Assembly (NCBI GenBank): GCA_017990305.1
Contig: JAGNOB010000183.1
Span: 1-5,010 of the forward strand
Source of the DNA: Leucobacter sp.
GTDB lineage: Bacteria > Actinomycetota > Actinomycetes > Actinomycetales > Microbacteriaceae
DNA length: 5,010 nucleotides
Direction: 5' to 3'
The notes under the pieces are model-generated. The model was not told the origin of the DNA, did no database searches, and worked only from the letters and a program-made list of their open reading frames with translations. A program made the translations under genes and the position numbers. Shown piece by piece: positions 1 through 5,010 of the stretch (position 1 is its first letter; the number at the start of each line of letters is the position of its first letter).

Positions 1-250
1 CCGTGAGGCGGAGCACCCGAGCGACTGACGCAAGGACCTGGCGGGAGGCGTTGATCTCTCTACCCTGCTCAAGCCAGGTGTACCAGCTCACGCTCATCCC
101 GGCGAGCGTCGCGACCTCCTCGCGGCTGAGGCCGACCTCGCTGCGCCGGGTTCCCGGCGGGAGCCCGAGCGAGGCGCGCGACTGCGCCCGCCGTCGAGTG
201 GTGAGGAACTCCCCGAGTTGGACGCCCCGAGGCGTGCGTGGCCGAATCAT
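1..250 (-). CDS. XRE-family regulator, MmyB-like (N-terminal part, runs off the left edge)
   Basis: DNA-binding transcriptional regulator; only its first 83 residues are in the window. Reading leftwards from the ATG at 250-248, the protein has a short basic N-terminus, then the family-typical segment LGEFLTTRRR and LGLPPGTRRSEVGLSREEV (about residues 12-46). The helix-turn-helix follows at about residues 42-65, ending in VSWYTWLEQGR; members of this family usually read WYTRLEQGR. Family knowledge: such proteins pair this HTH with a C-terminal MmyB-like PAS-type ligand-binding domain, which would lie to the left of the window. The ATG is preferred because an in-frame TAA lies four codons upstream and no better start follows. 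There is no well-spaced Shine-Dalgarno sequence, and a TAATAT hexamer sits exactly six bases before the ATG, suggesting a leaderless message. It is divergent from ilvD across about 74 bases. The ligand and targets cannot be read from the sequence. Confidence 0.85.
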   Translation of the reverse strand, partial: MIRPRTPRGVQLGEFLTTRRRAQSRASLGLPPGTRRSEVGLSREEVATLAGMSVSWYTWLEQGREINASRQVLASVARVLRLT

Positions 251-256
251 CTGATC

Positions 257-262
257 ATATTA
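257..262 (-). promoter_or_regulatory. Putative -10 element of the MmyB-like regulator, leaderless geometry
   Basis: On the minus strand the hexamer TAATAT is followed by six bases (GATCAG) and then the ATG of the regulator. A -10 element normally lies about 6-7 bases from the transcription start, so transcription would begin at or next to the A of the ATG. Leaderless messages of this kind are common in actinobacteria. No good -35 hexamer is visible at 17 bases. The core of the adjoining palindrome lies just upstream, where a bound repressor would block polymerase. The alternative is translation from the weak AAGG that ends 12 bases before the ATG. Confidence 0.45.
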
Positions 263-285
263 CCTTGAGTACTAGTACTAAGGGT
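262..285. promoter_or_regulatory. 24-bp imperfect palindrome, candidate operator between the regulator and ilvD
   Basis: Seen directly: the core AGTACTAGTACT at 268-279 is a perfect 12-bp palindrome and also two tandem AGTACT hexamers. The symmetry extends outward to 262-285 (ACC on the left arm, GGT on the right), with two mismatched pairs (265/282 and 267/280). It is strikingly AT-rich for this genome. It overlaps the -35/spacer zone of the regulator's promoter. It also overlaps the only -10-like hexamer I see for ilvD (TACCTT, 261-266, with no convincing -35). Inference: this is the binding site of a dimeric regulator, most simply the adjacent MmyB-like protein acting on itself and possibly on ilvD. 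Another dimeric repressor could equally use it. Confidence 0.45.
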
Positions 286-324
286 GTCTTCCGGGCCGAC
301 ACGCGCCGTGGCTGAATGGATGCT

Positions 325-2184
325 ATGCCCACCTATCGCTCATTCACGGTCACCCACGGACGCAACATGGCAGGAGCACGCGCACTGCTGCGGGCGGCCG
401 GCGTGAACGGTGCCGATCTCGGCCGCAAGCCAATCATCGCCGTCGCGAACTCATTCACCGAATTTGTGCCCGGCCACACGCACCTCGCGCCTGTGGGGAG
501 GATCGTCTCCGACGCGATCTTGGAGGCCGGCGGGATCCCGCGCGAGTTCAACACGATCGCCGTCGACGACGGCATCGCGATGGGTCACGGCGGCATGCTC
601 TACTCGCTGCCCTCGCGCGACCTCATCGCCGACTCGGTCGAGTACATGGTGAACGCGCACTGCGCCGACGCACTCATCTGCATCTCGAACTGCGACAAGA
701 TCACCCCCGGCATGCTGCTTGCGGCGCTTCGCCTGAACATTCCGACGGTATTCGTGTCTGGCGGGCCGATGGAGTCTGGCCGCGCGGTGCTCGCGAACGG
801 CATGGTGCGCACGCTCGACCTCGTCGACGCGATCTCCGACGCCGTCAACGACGATATCTCGGACGAGGACATGCTGAAGATCGAGGAGTCCGCTTGCCCG
901 ACGTGCGGCTCGTGCTCGGGCATGTTCACCGCGAACTCGATGAACTGCCTCACCGAGGCAATGGGCCTCGCCCTGCCAGGCAACGGATCGACGCTCGCGA
1001 CGCACACGGCGCGTAAGGCGCTCTACGAGAACGCCGGCAAGACGATCGTCGACATCACGCGCCGCCACTACGACGACGATGACTACAGCGTGCTCCCGCG
1101 CAACATCGCGACGCCGGAGGCGTTCGGCAACGCGATGGCGCTCGACATCGCGATGGGTGGATCGACGAACACGATCCTCCACCTGCTCGCGGCCGCGCAC
1201 GAGGCCGGCGTCGATTTTGGGCTCGACGAGATCGACGAGGTGTCGCGCCGGGTACCCTGTCTCGCGAAGGTTGCCCCGAACGTCGCAAACGGCAAGACGT
1301 ACTACATGGAGGACGTGCACCGCGCCGGCGGCATTCCAGCGCTGCTCGGTGAGCTGCGGCGGGGTGGGCTGCTCGACGAGAACGTGCACACGGTGCACTC
1401 GCAGACGCTCGGTGAGTGGCTTGACGAGTGGGACGTGCGCGGCGGGAAGGCCTCCGACGAGGCGTTCGAGCTGTGGCACGCGGCCCCCGGCGGCGTGCGC
1501 TCGTCGACCGCGTTCTCGCAGTCCGAGCGGTGGCGGGAGCTCGACCTCGATCAGGCGAACGGCTGCATCCACTCGGTCGAGCACGCATACTCGAAGGACG
1601 GCGGCCTCGCCGTGCTGCGCGGGAATATCGCCGTCGACGGCGCGGTCGTGAAGACCGCAGGCGTCGACGAGTCGATCTGGACGTTCTCGGGGCCTGCGGT
1701 CGTGTGCGAGTCGCAGGACGAGGCTGTCGAGAAGATCCTCAACAAGCAGGTCGCTGCTGGCGACGTCGTTGTGATCCGCTACGAGGGCCCGAAGGGCGGG
1801 CCCGGCATGCAGGAGATGCTCTACCCGACGTCGTTCCTCAAGGGCCGTGGCCTGGGCAAGCAGTGCGCGCTCATCACCGACGGCCGCTTCTCGGGCGGCA
1901 CCTCGGGCCTCTCGATCGGACACGTCTCCCCCGAGGCCGCGAGCGGCGGGGTGATCGCGCTCGTCGAGGACGGCGACATCATCTCAATCGACATCCCGAC
2001 CCGTGCGCTCACGCTCGAGGTTGCCGAGGACGAGCTCGCGCGCCGCCGGGCCGCCATCGAAGCCGGAACGGGCTACCGCCCGAAGAGCCGCAAGCGGGTC
2101 GTGTCAGACGCGCTGCGGGCCTACGCCGCGTTCGCGCAGTCGGCCGACAAGGGCGCGGTGCGGGTCATCCCGGACACGTTCTAG
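325..2184 (+). CDS. ilvD: Dihydroxy-acid dehydratase (IlvD)
   Basis: Cytosolic iron-sulfur dehydratase that converts 2,3-dihydroxy-isovalerate and 2,3-dihydroxy-3-methylvalerate to the 2-keto acids leading to valine, leucine, isoleucine and pantothenate. I choose the ATG at 325, giving 619 residues beginning MPTYRS, because it aligns with the E. coli start (MPKYRS, 616 residues). An in-frame ATG at 316 would add only Met-Asp-Ala. Upstream of 325 there is just a weak GGA at 318-320. Family signatures are present: [10 protein letters not shown] near the start; [12 protein letters not shown] with Mg-binding D82; [11 protein letters not shown] with cluster ligand C123, Mg ligand D124 and the modified lysine K125; [19 protein letters not shown] with ligand C197; Mg ligand E497 in GMQEML; and the catalytic base S523 in [10 protein letters not shown]. 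These match E. coli D81, C122, D123, K124, C195, E491 and S517. Nothing is truncated, so the enzyme should be active. No leader peptide or attenuator is visible, and no other ilv gene is in the window. Confidence 0.97.
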   Translation: MPTYRSFTVTHGRNMAGARALLRAAGVNGADLGRKPIIAVANSFTEFVPGHTHLAPVGRIVSDAILEAGGIPREFNTIAVDDGIAMGHGGMLYSLPSRDLIADSVEYMVNAHCADALICISNCDKITPGMLLAALRLNIPTVFVSGGPMESGRAVLANGMVRTLDLVDAISDAVNDDISDEDMLKIEESACPTCGSCSGMFTANSMNCLTEAMGLALPGNGSTLATHTARKALYENAGKTIVDITRRHYDDDDYSVLPRNIATPEAFGNAMALDIAMGGSTNTILHLLAAAHEAGVDFGLDEIDEVSRRVPCLAKVAPNVANGKTYYMEDVHRAGGIPALLGELRRGGLLDENVHTVHSQTLGEWLDEWDVRGGKASDEAFELWHAAPGGVRSSTAFSQSERWRELDLDQANGCIHSVEHAYSKDGGLAVLRGNIAVDGAVVKTAGVDESIWTFSGPAVVCESQDEAVEKILNKQVAAGDVVVIRYEGPKGGPGMQEMLYPTSFLKGRGLGKQCALITDGRFSGGTSGLSIGHVSPEAASGGVIALVEDGDIISIDIPTRALTLEVAEDELARRRAAIEAGTGYRPKSRKRVVSDALRAYAAFAQSADKGAVRVIPDTF

Positions 2185-2199
2185 CGCGCGCCTCGGTTC

Positions 2200-2841
2200 T
2201 TACCTTCGCTGGGCACCGCCGGCGAGCTGCTCCCAGCTGCGCTCGCCGGCGGCGACGAGCTTGCCGTATTCGTCGATGAGGGCATGGAGTTGCTGCTGCT
2301 CGTCGAGACTGAGCCCCGCCGCGACGACGCGCTCGGCGTTCGCGCGAGCAGCAGCGAGATACGTGCGGTTCGGCACGCCCCAGAGCGCTTCGAACATCCG
2401 GCGCGCGTACGCGTCGTAGATGAAGACGGGCCTATCGAATGCGTAGAGCAGGATCGCGTCAGCAGTCTCGTGCCCGATCCCGGGCAAGTCCAGGAGCCGT
2501 TCGCGCAGCGCGACATCGGGCAGCTCAGGGCGCCGCAGTTCCGACTCGCCCTCGGCAACGACCCACTCGGCGAGGGCCCGTGTCGAACGCAGCTTCGCGC
2601 GGTGGAACCCGCAGGGGTGGATCGCGTGCAGCACAACCGCATCGCTCGCGTCGCGCCAGCGAGCCGCGTCGAGAAGCCCCGCCGCAGCGAGGCGCGGGAC
2701 GGCGAGGGTGACATTGTGCCAGCGCGTGTTTTGCACAAGGATCGCGCCGAGCATCATCTCGAACGGTGTGTCAGCAGGCCACCAGGCCTGCCTGCCAAGG
2801 TCGGCGGTGAGGGCATCGTAGACGCGGCGCAGCTGAAGCAC
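2200..2841 (-). CDS. Helix-hairpin-helix (HhH-GPD) DNA glycosylase, MagIII/endonuclease III-like
   Basis: Probable base-excision repair glycosylase of 213 residues, complete. The N-terminal core has WWPADTPFEMMLGAILVQNT (about residues 20-39), the substrate-pocket region of the HhH-GPD fold. CGFHRAKLRS follows (about 77-86), then the hairpin LLDLPGIGHETADAIL (116-131) and the catalytic aspartate D143 in FIYDAYARRM. E125 (GIGHET) occupies the position of the endonuclease III catalytic lysine (GVGRKT), so an AP-lyase step is not expected. The C-terminus has no four-cysteine Fe-S loop; the only cysteine is C77. These traits, and a late YGK with K194 near the position of the carbamylated lysine of H. 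pylori MagIII, point to a monofunctional 3-methyladenine-type glycosylase. Substrate remains inference, and many annotations would say 'endonuclease III'. The start is the GTG at 2841-2839, the first possible start after an in-frame TAG at 2853-2851. GGAGG ends only one base before it, too close for normal use. Confidence 0.85.
   Translation of the reverse strand: MLQLRRVYDALTADLGRQAWWPADTPFEMMLGAILVQNTRWHNVTLAVPRLAAAGLLDAARWRDASDAVVLHAIHPCGFHRAKLRSTRALAEWVVAEGESELRRPELPDVALRERLLDLPGIGHETADAILLYAFDRPVFIYDAYARRMFEALWGVPNRTYLAAARANAERVVAAGLSLDEQQQLHALIDEYGKLVAAGERSWEQLAGGAQRR
2216..2252 (+). terminator. Possible ilvD terminator hairpin inside the convergent gene's 3' end
   Basis: A perfect 12-bp inverted repeat, CCGCCGGCGAGC (2216-2227) with GCTCGCCGGCGG (2241-2252), encloses a 13-base loop. 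It begins about 30 bases after the ilvD stop and lies inside the last codons of the opposing glycosylase gene. ilvD and that gene are only 15 bases apart, so any ilvD terminator must overlap coding sequence. There is no U-rich tail, although actinobacterial terminators often lack one. Chance pairing in GC-rich coding DNA is a real alternative. Confidence 0.35.
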
Positions 2842-2847
2842 TCCTCC

Positions 2848-2853
2848 ACACTA
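2848..2853 (-). promoter_or_regulatory. Putative -10 element of the glycosylase gene, leaderless geometry
   Basis: On the minus strand TAGTGT, which fits the actinobacterial TANNNT form, is followed by exactly six bases (GGAGGA) and then the GTG start at 2841. Transcription would begin at the start codon. This accounts for the GGAGG being too near the GTG to serve as an ordinary Shine-Dalgarno sequence. No -35 hexamer of the TTGACA type is recognisable in the very GC-rich DNA upstream. The gene needs its own promoter because a probable terminator separates it from ndk. Confidence 0.4.
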
Positions 2854-2970
2854 GCGAAGCGGCGCCACGCGGGCCTGGGCCGCACCCGGCCTCGGGCCGT
2901 GCCCACCCCGAGCCCCGCACCCCGCCACGCCTCGCGCGGTCGGGCGGGCCTCGCACAGCACCCCGGGCAA

Positions 2971-3010
2971 GACCAACGGCCCGCACCCCACTGGGGTACG
3001 GGCCGTTGTC
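2971..3010 (-). terminator. Rho-independent-type terminator of the folC-DUF4233-ndk operon
   Basis: CAACGGCCCG (2974-2983) pairs perfectly with CGGGCCGTTG (2999-3008). After one mismatch an inner ACCC/GGGT stem (2985-2988 with 2994-2997) closes a five-base loop, and with one bulged C the outer GA/TC bases extend the stem to 2971 and 3010. It begins about 45 bases beyond the ndk stop, the expected place for the end of the leftward operon. On the minus strand the hairpin is followed by GTCTTGCC, a weak U-bearing tail. Stems of the form AACGGCCCG...CGGGCCGTT are a common actinobacterial terminator style. It should insulate the downstream glycosylase gene. The remaining intergenic DNA (2842-2970) is extremely GC-rich and shows only a weak bulged hairpin at 2872-2891. 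Confidence 0.75.
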
Positions 3011-3055
3011 ACGCACGGGCGCCGAAGCGCGGAGCGCAGGTGCGCTGGCTGGCTG

Positions 3056-3472
3056 CTAGCTGAACCAGAGGCCAAGCTCGCGCTCGGCCGAGAGGGTCGA
3101 GTCCGAGCCGTGCACGAGGTTCTGCTGCACGGCAACGCCCCAGTCGCGGCCGAGGTCGCCCCTGATGGTGCCGGGGGCCGCAACGGTCGGGTCAGTTGCG
3201 CCTGCGATCGAGCGGAAGCCCTCGATGACGCGCTCGCCCTCGGCGCGCACGGCTACGACGGGGCCCGAGCTCATGAACTCGATGAGGGGCTCGTAGAACG
3301 GCTTGCCCTCGTGCTCCTCGTAGTGCGCCGCGAGAAGCTCGCGCGACGGGGTGAGCATCTGGAGGTCGGTGATGCGGTATCCCTTTGCCTCAATGCGGCG
3401 AAGAATCTCGCCGGTCAGCCCGCGTGCGACTCCGTCAGGCTTGACAAGGATGAGGGTTTGCTCGGTGGACAT
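3056..3472 (-). CDS. ndk: Nucleoside diphosphate kinase (Ndk)
   Basis: Cytosolic enzyme that moves the gamma-phosphate from one NTP to another NDP through a phosphohistidine intermediate, keeping NTP and dNTP pools balanced. It has 138 residues, full length for a bacterial Ndk. Signature residues, in order: K11 in LILVKPDGVARG, Y51, F59, R87, T93 in GATDP, R104 in GTIRGD, and N118 with the phosphorylated H121 in NLVHGSDS. Between RGD and NLVH there are 11 residues, against 7 in the M. tuberculosis and E. coli enzymes as I recall them, so a four-residue lengthening precedes the active-site histidine. The start is the ATG at 3472-3470, with AGGAG five bases upstream. It is the last gene of the folC-DUF4233-ndk run, 69 bases after the DUF4233 stop. 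That gap holds a -10-like TACACT (3515-3510, minus strand) that could give ndk extra transcription, but no -35 supports it. The probable operon terminator follows the gene. Confidence 0.97.
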   Translation of the reverse strand: MSTEQTLILVKPDGVARGLTGEILRRIEAKGYRITDLQMLTPSRELLAAHYEEHEGKPFYEPLIEFMSSGPVVAVRAEGERVIEGFRSIAGATDPTVAAPGTIRGDLGRDWGVAVQQNLVHGSDSTLSAERELGLWFS

Positions 3473-3477
3473 TCAGG

Positions 3478-3482
3478 CTCCT
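3478..3482 (-). promoter_or_regulatory. Ribosome binding site of ndk
   Basis: AGGAG on the minus strand with a five-base spacer (CCTGA) before the ATG at 3472. It is the clearest Shine-Dalgarno sequence in the window and fixes the ndk start. It contrasts with the glycosylase and the MmyB-like regulator, which lack a usable one. Confidence 0.8.
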
Positions 3483-3541
3483 GTTCGAGAGGTGAGTACT
3501 GCGGTATTCAGTGTAGTGAAGCTGGGTGGCCGGCTGCCGGC

Positions 3542-4018
3542 TCACGCGCCCTGCGCGAGCAGCGCCGCGTTGTCGCGGTCGATCTTGCCGCCGCGAACGA
3601 TGCAGTAGACCCAGAGCGCGGTGAAGATCGCCCCGACGAACAGCGCCGCCGGGAGGATGAAGGCTGTGGCGAGCATGAGCACGTGCGTGATCCACCCGAG
3701 TCGGATGCCGATTTCGCCGAAGCGCATCGTGCCGAGTGAGACGATGCAGAGGAGGGCGAGCACTCCCCCGATGACGAGGCCGAGCCAGCGTGGATCGGTG
3801 ATGCCGAGCCCGAAGATCGTGAGCCCGATGAGCACGACGATGATCAGTTCGAAGCCGAGCACGATCGAGGCGAGCGCCTTCCTGGTGGATCGCTCGCCCG
3901 ATTTCGCGCCCGAGATCCGCATGGCAGAGTCGTGCGCGGCCGCCTCGGAGGGCGAGAGCACGAGCTCGTCTTCGTCGTTGCCTGGCGTTCCCGCACGGTT
4001 GGCAGGCTGCTTGCTCAT
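3542..4018 (-). CDS. DUF4233 integral membrane protein
   Basis: Conserved actinobacterial membrane protein of unknown function, 158 residues. Residues 1-45 form a hydrophilic, partly acidic, probably disordered cytoplasmic tail. The hydrophobic part then begins with STRKALASIVLGFE, the hallmark opening of DUF4233. It contains about four membrane segments: roughly 49-71 (with E57 buried in the helix), 78-96, 105-123 and 125-141. The end carries WVYCIVRGGKIDRDNA, a basic juxtamembrane motif also typical of the family. No signal peptide or catalytic motif is visible. The ATG at 4018-4016 overlaps the folC TGA as ATGA, which implies translational coupling. A GGGGA lies about six bases upstream. 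Family knowledge: DUF4233 genes are recurrently found between folC and ndk in Actinobacteria, which suggests, but does not prove, a role linked to folate or nucleotide metabolism. Confidence 0.88.
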   Translation of the reverse strand: MSKQPANRAGTPGNDEDELVLSPSEAAAHDSAMRISGAKSGERSTRKALASIVLGFELIIVVLIGLTIFGLGITDPRWLGLVIGGVLALLCIVSLGTMRFGEIGIRLGWITHVLMLATAFILPAALFVGAIFTALWVYCIVRGGKIDRDNAALLAQGA

Positions 4019-5010
4019 AGGAGGTCCCCGTTCTGGGCGCTGAACTCGTCAGCACTCGACGCTTGGCCGCCGGGCGTCCCGGTGCCCCGCTTCGAGCCCG
4101 TCGAAGCGTCAGTTCCCCATTGTTCCTTCCGCGACTGAGTAATTGCTTCACCCGCGAGCAGCACGGAGCCGACGACAAGCACCGCGCGCCCGTTTGAATC
4201 CCCCGCCCAGCTGCGTGCGCGCTCGAGCGCAAGCGGGAGCGTCGGAAGCGCCTCGACGGGCGTGTCGGGGATGGCCGACTCGGCGATCGAGGCGAGCTCC
4301 TCTGCGGGCAGCGACCGCGGCGAATCCACGGCCGTTGCGAATACGTGGTGCGCGATGGGCGCGAGGGTCTGCAGGAGCCCGTGCGCATCCTTTTCTTCGA
4401 GCACGCCGGTGACGAGCGCGAGCTCCTCGAAGGCGAAGGATTCGGTGACAGCGCGCACGAGCGCCTCGGCGCCGTGCGGGTTGTGCGCGGCGTCGACGTA
4501 CACGATGGGGTCTGCTCCGATGAGCTGGAGCCGGCCCGGCGAGGTGAGCTGGCCAAGACCCTCGTCGAGCACCTCCTCGGGGATCGGGCGCTCACCACCG
4601 AAGAACGCCTCGACAGCGGCGATCGCGAGCGTCACGTTCTCGGCCTGGTGCTGGCCATAGAGCGGCACGAACGCTGGATCGTATGCGGCGCCGGTGATAC
4701 CCGCGACGTCGATGAGACGGCCGCCGACAGCCAGCCGATCGTCGACGAGCTTGAAGTCGCGCCCCTGCACGTACAGCCGAACGCCGAGCTTGGCAGCCGT
4801 GTCGGCGATCTCGCCGAGTGCGTCAACATCCTGCTCGGCAGAAACCGCGGTTGATCCAGGCTTCATGATGAGCGACTTCGTGTGCGCGATAGTCTGCGTG
4901 TCTGGGCCGAGGTGCCCGACGTGATCGAGGCCGATCGGCGTGAAGACCGCGACCTGGGCATCAACGATGTTCGTCGCATCCCACTCGCCGCCCATGCCCA
5001 CTTCGATGAC
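4015..5010 (-). CDS. folC: Folylpolyglutamate synthase / dihydrofolate synthase (C-terminal part, runs off the right edge)
   Basis: Mur-ligase-family enzyme that ATP-dependently adds glutamate to dihydropteroate and/or to reduced folates, retaining them in the cell. The last 331 residues are present; the N-terminus with the P-loop (GTNGKGS type) lies beyond the right edge. Numbering from the first codon here, visible motifs are the FolC signature EVGMGGEWDATN (3-14), TPIGLDHVGHLG (24-35), the TKSLIMKPG segment around the usual modified lysine (44-52), YGQHQAENVTLAIAAVEAF (118-136), SPGRLQ (157-162), the second signature DAAHNPHG (173-180), TGVLEEKDAHG, and the terminal strand LVVGSVLLAGEA. 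The open frame continues to base 5010, so an internal GTG at 5001 is not the real start. After the conserved end, about 43 residues form a polar Gly/Ser/Thr/Gln-rich tail, probably disordered. folC is the first visible gene of the operon and overlaps the DUF4233 gene by four bases. FolC versus a monofunctional folylpolyglutamate synthase cannot be decided from this fragment. Confidence 0.95.
   Translation of the reverse strand, partial: VIEVGMGGEWDATNIVDAQVAVFTPIGLDHVGHLGPDTQTIAHTKSLIMKPGSTAVSAEQDVDALGEIADTAAKLGVRLYVQGRDFKLVDDRLAVGGRLIDVAGITGAAYDPAFVPLYGQHQAENVTLAIAAVEAFFGGERPIPEEVLDEGLGQLTSPGRLQLIGADPIVYVDAAHNPHGAEALVRAVTESFAFEELALVTGVLEEKDAHGLLQTLAPIAHHVFATAVDSPRSLPAEELASIAESAIPDTPVEALPTLPLALERARSWAGDSNGRAVLVVGSVLLAGEAITQSRKEQWGTDASTGSKRGTGTPGGQASSADEFSAQNGDLL

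Noticed and set aside
3..254. An 83-codon plus-strand open frame at the left edge
   Set aside because: It is the shadow of the MmyB-like regulator; the minus-strand translation has a clear HTH, while this one is Arg/Ser-rich with no motif.
316..324. Alternative ilvD start at the ATG at 316
   Set aside because: It adds only Met-Asp-Ala ahead of the conserved MPTYRS start, has no Shine-Dalgarno sequence, and does not match the family N-terminus.
451..1923. A 490-codon open frame on the minus strand, antisense to ilvD
   Set aside because: It is Arg/Val/Asp-rich with no recognisable domain and lies wholly opposite a clear, complete ilvD. Long antisense frames are common in GC-rich genes because stop codons are rare.
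3494..3500. GAGTACT before ndk, matching half of the palindrome at 262-285
   Set aside because: It is only one half-site without the dyad or flanking symmetry, and a seven-base match can occur by chance.
3529..3541. GCCGGC-T-GCCGGC repeat after the DUF4233 stop codon
   Set aside because: The repeat leaves a one-base loop and no U-rich tail, so it cannot form a useful terminator; it is likely chance in GC-rich DNA.
3435..4598. A 387-codon minus-strand frame spanning the DUF4233 gene, part of folC and the ndk upstream region
   Set aside because: Composition is almost entirely Arg, Ser and Ala, and it conflicts with two well-supported genes in other frames.
4999..5001. GTG at 5001 as a start for the folC frame
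   Set aside because: It is a valine inside the conserved EVGMGG signature, and the frame stays open to the window edge; the gene is simply cut.

Overview
The window is GC-rich chromosomal DNA from an actinobacterium. The gene order folC - DUF4233 membrane protein - ndk and the flavour of the proteins point to Microbacteriaceae, perhaps near Leucobacter. The placement comes from recognising protein families, not from a search. I see no rRNA, tRNA, CRISPR array, insertion sequence, phage gene or attachment site.

Layout. Bases 1-250 (minus strand) hold the N-terminal part of an XRE/MmyB-like helix-turn-helix regulator that runs off the left edge. Bases 251-324 are a short divergent promoter region with an AT-rich 24-bp imperfect palindrome (262-285). 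ilvD (325-2184, plus strand) is complete and encodes dihydroxy-acid dehydratase of branched-chain amino acid and pantothenate biosynthesis. It converges, with a 15-base gap, on a minus-strand gene (2200-2841) for a MagIII-like helix-hairpin-helix DNA glycosylase. Bases 2842-3055 are intergenic and contain the probable terminator (2971-3010) of the operon to its right. That operon reads leftwards as folC (partial, 5010-4015), a DUF4233 four-helix membrane protein (4018-3542, ATGA overlap with folC) and ndk (3472-3056).

How the genes relate. The right-hand operon joins folate polyglutamylation (FolC), which supports one-carbon and nucleotide synthesis, to nucleoside triphosphate balancing (Ndk), with a conserved membrane protein of unknown role between them. 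The glycosylase probably repairs alkylated bases from its own promoter. ilvD stands alone here, with no ilvB, ilvN, ilvC or leuA. Its divergent regulator may control itself, ilvD or both through the shared palindrome, but that is inference.

The window is mostly conserved core metabolism, and I did not find a clearly new system. The points most worth a second look are the matching leaderless-promoter geometry at two genes, the palindrome between the regulator and ilvD, a glycosylase that lacks both the catalytic lysine and the Fe-S cysteines of endonuclease III, and the DUF4233 protein tied to folC and ndk.
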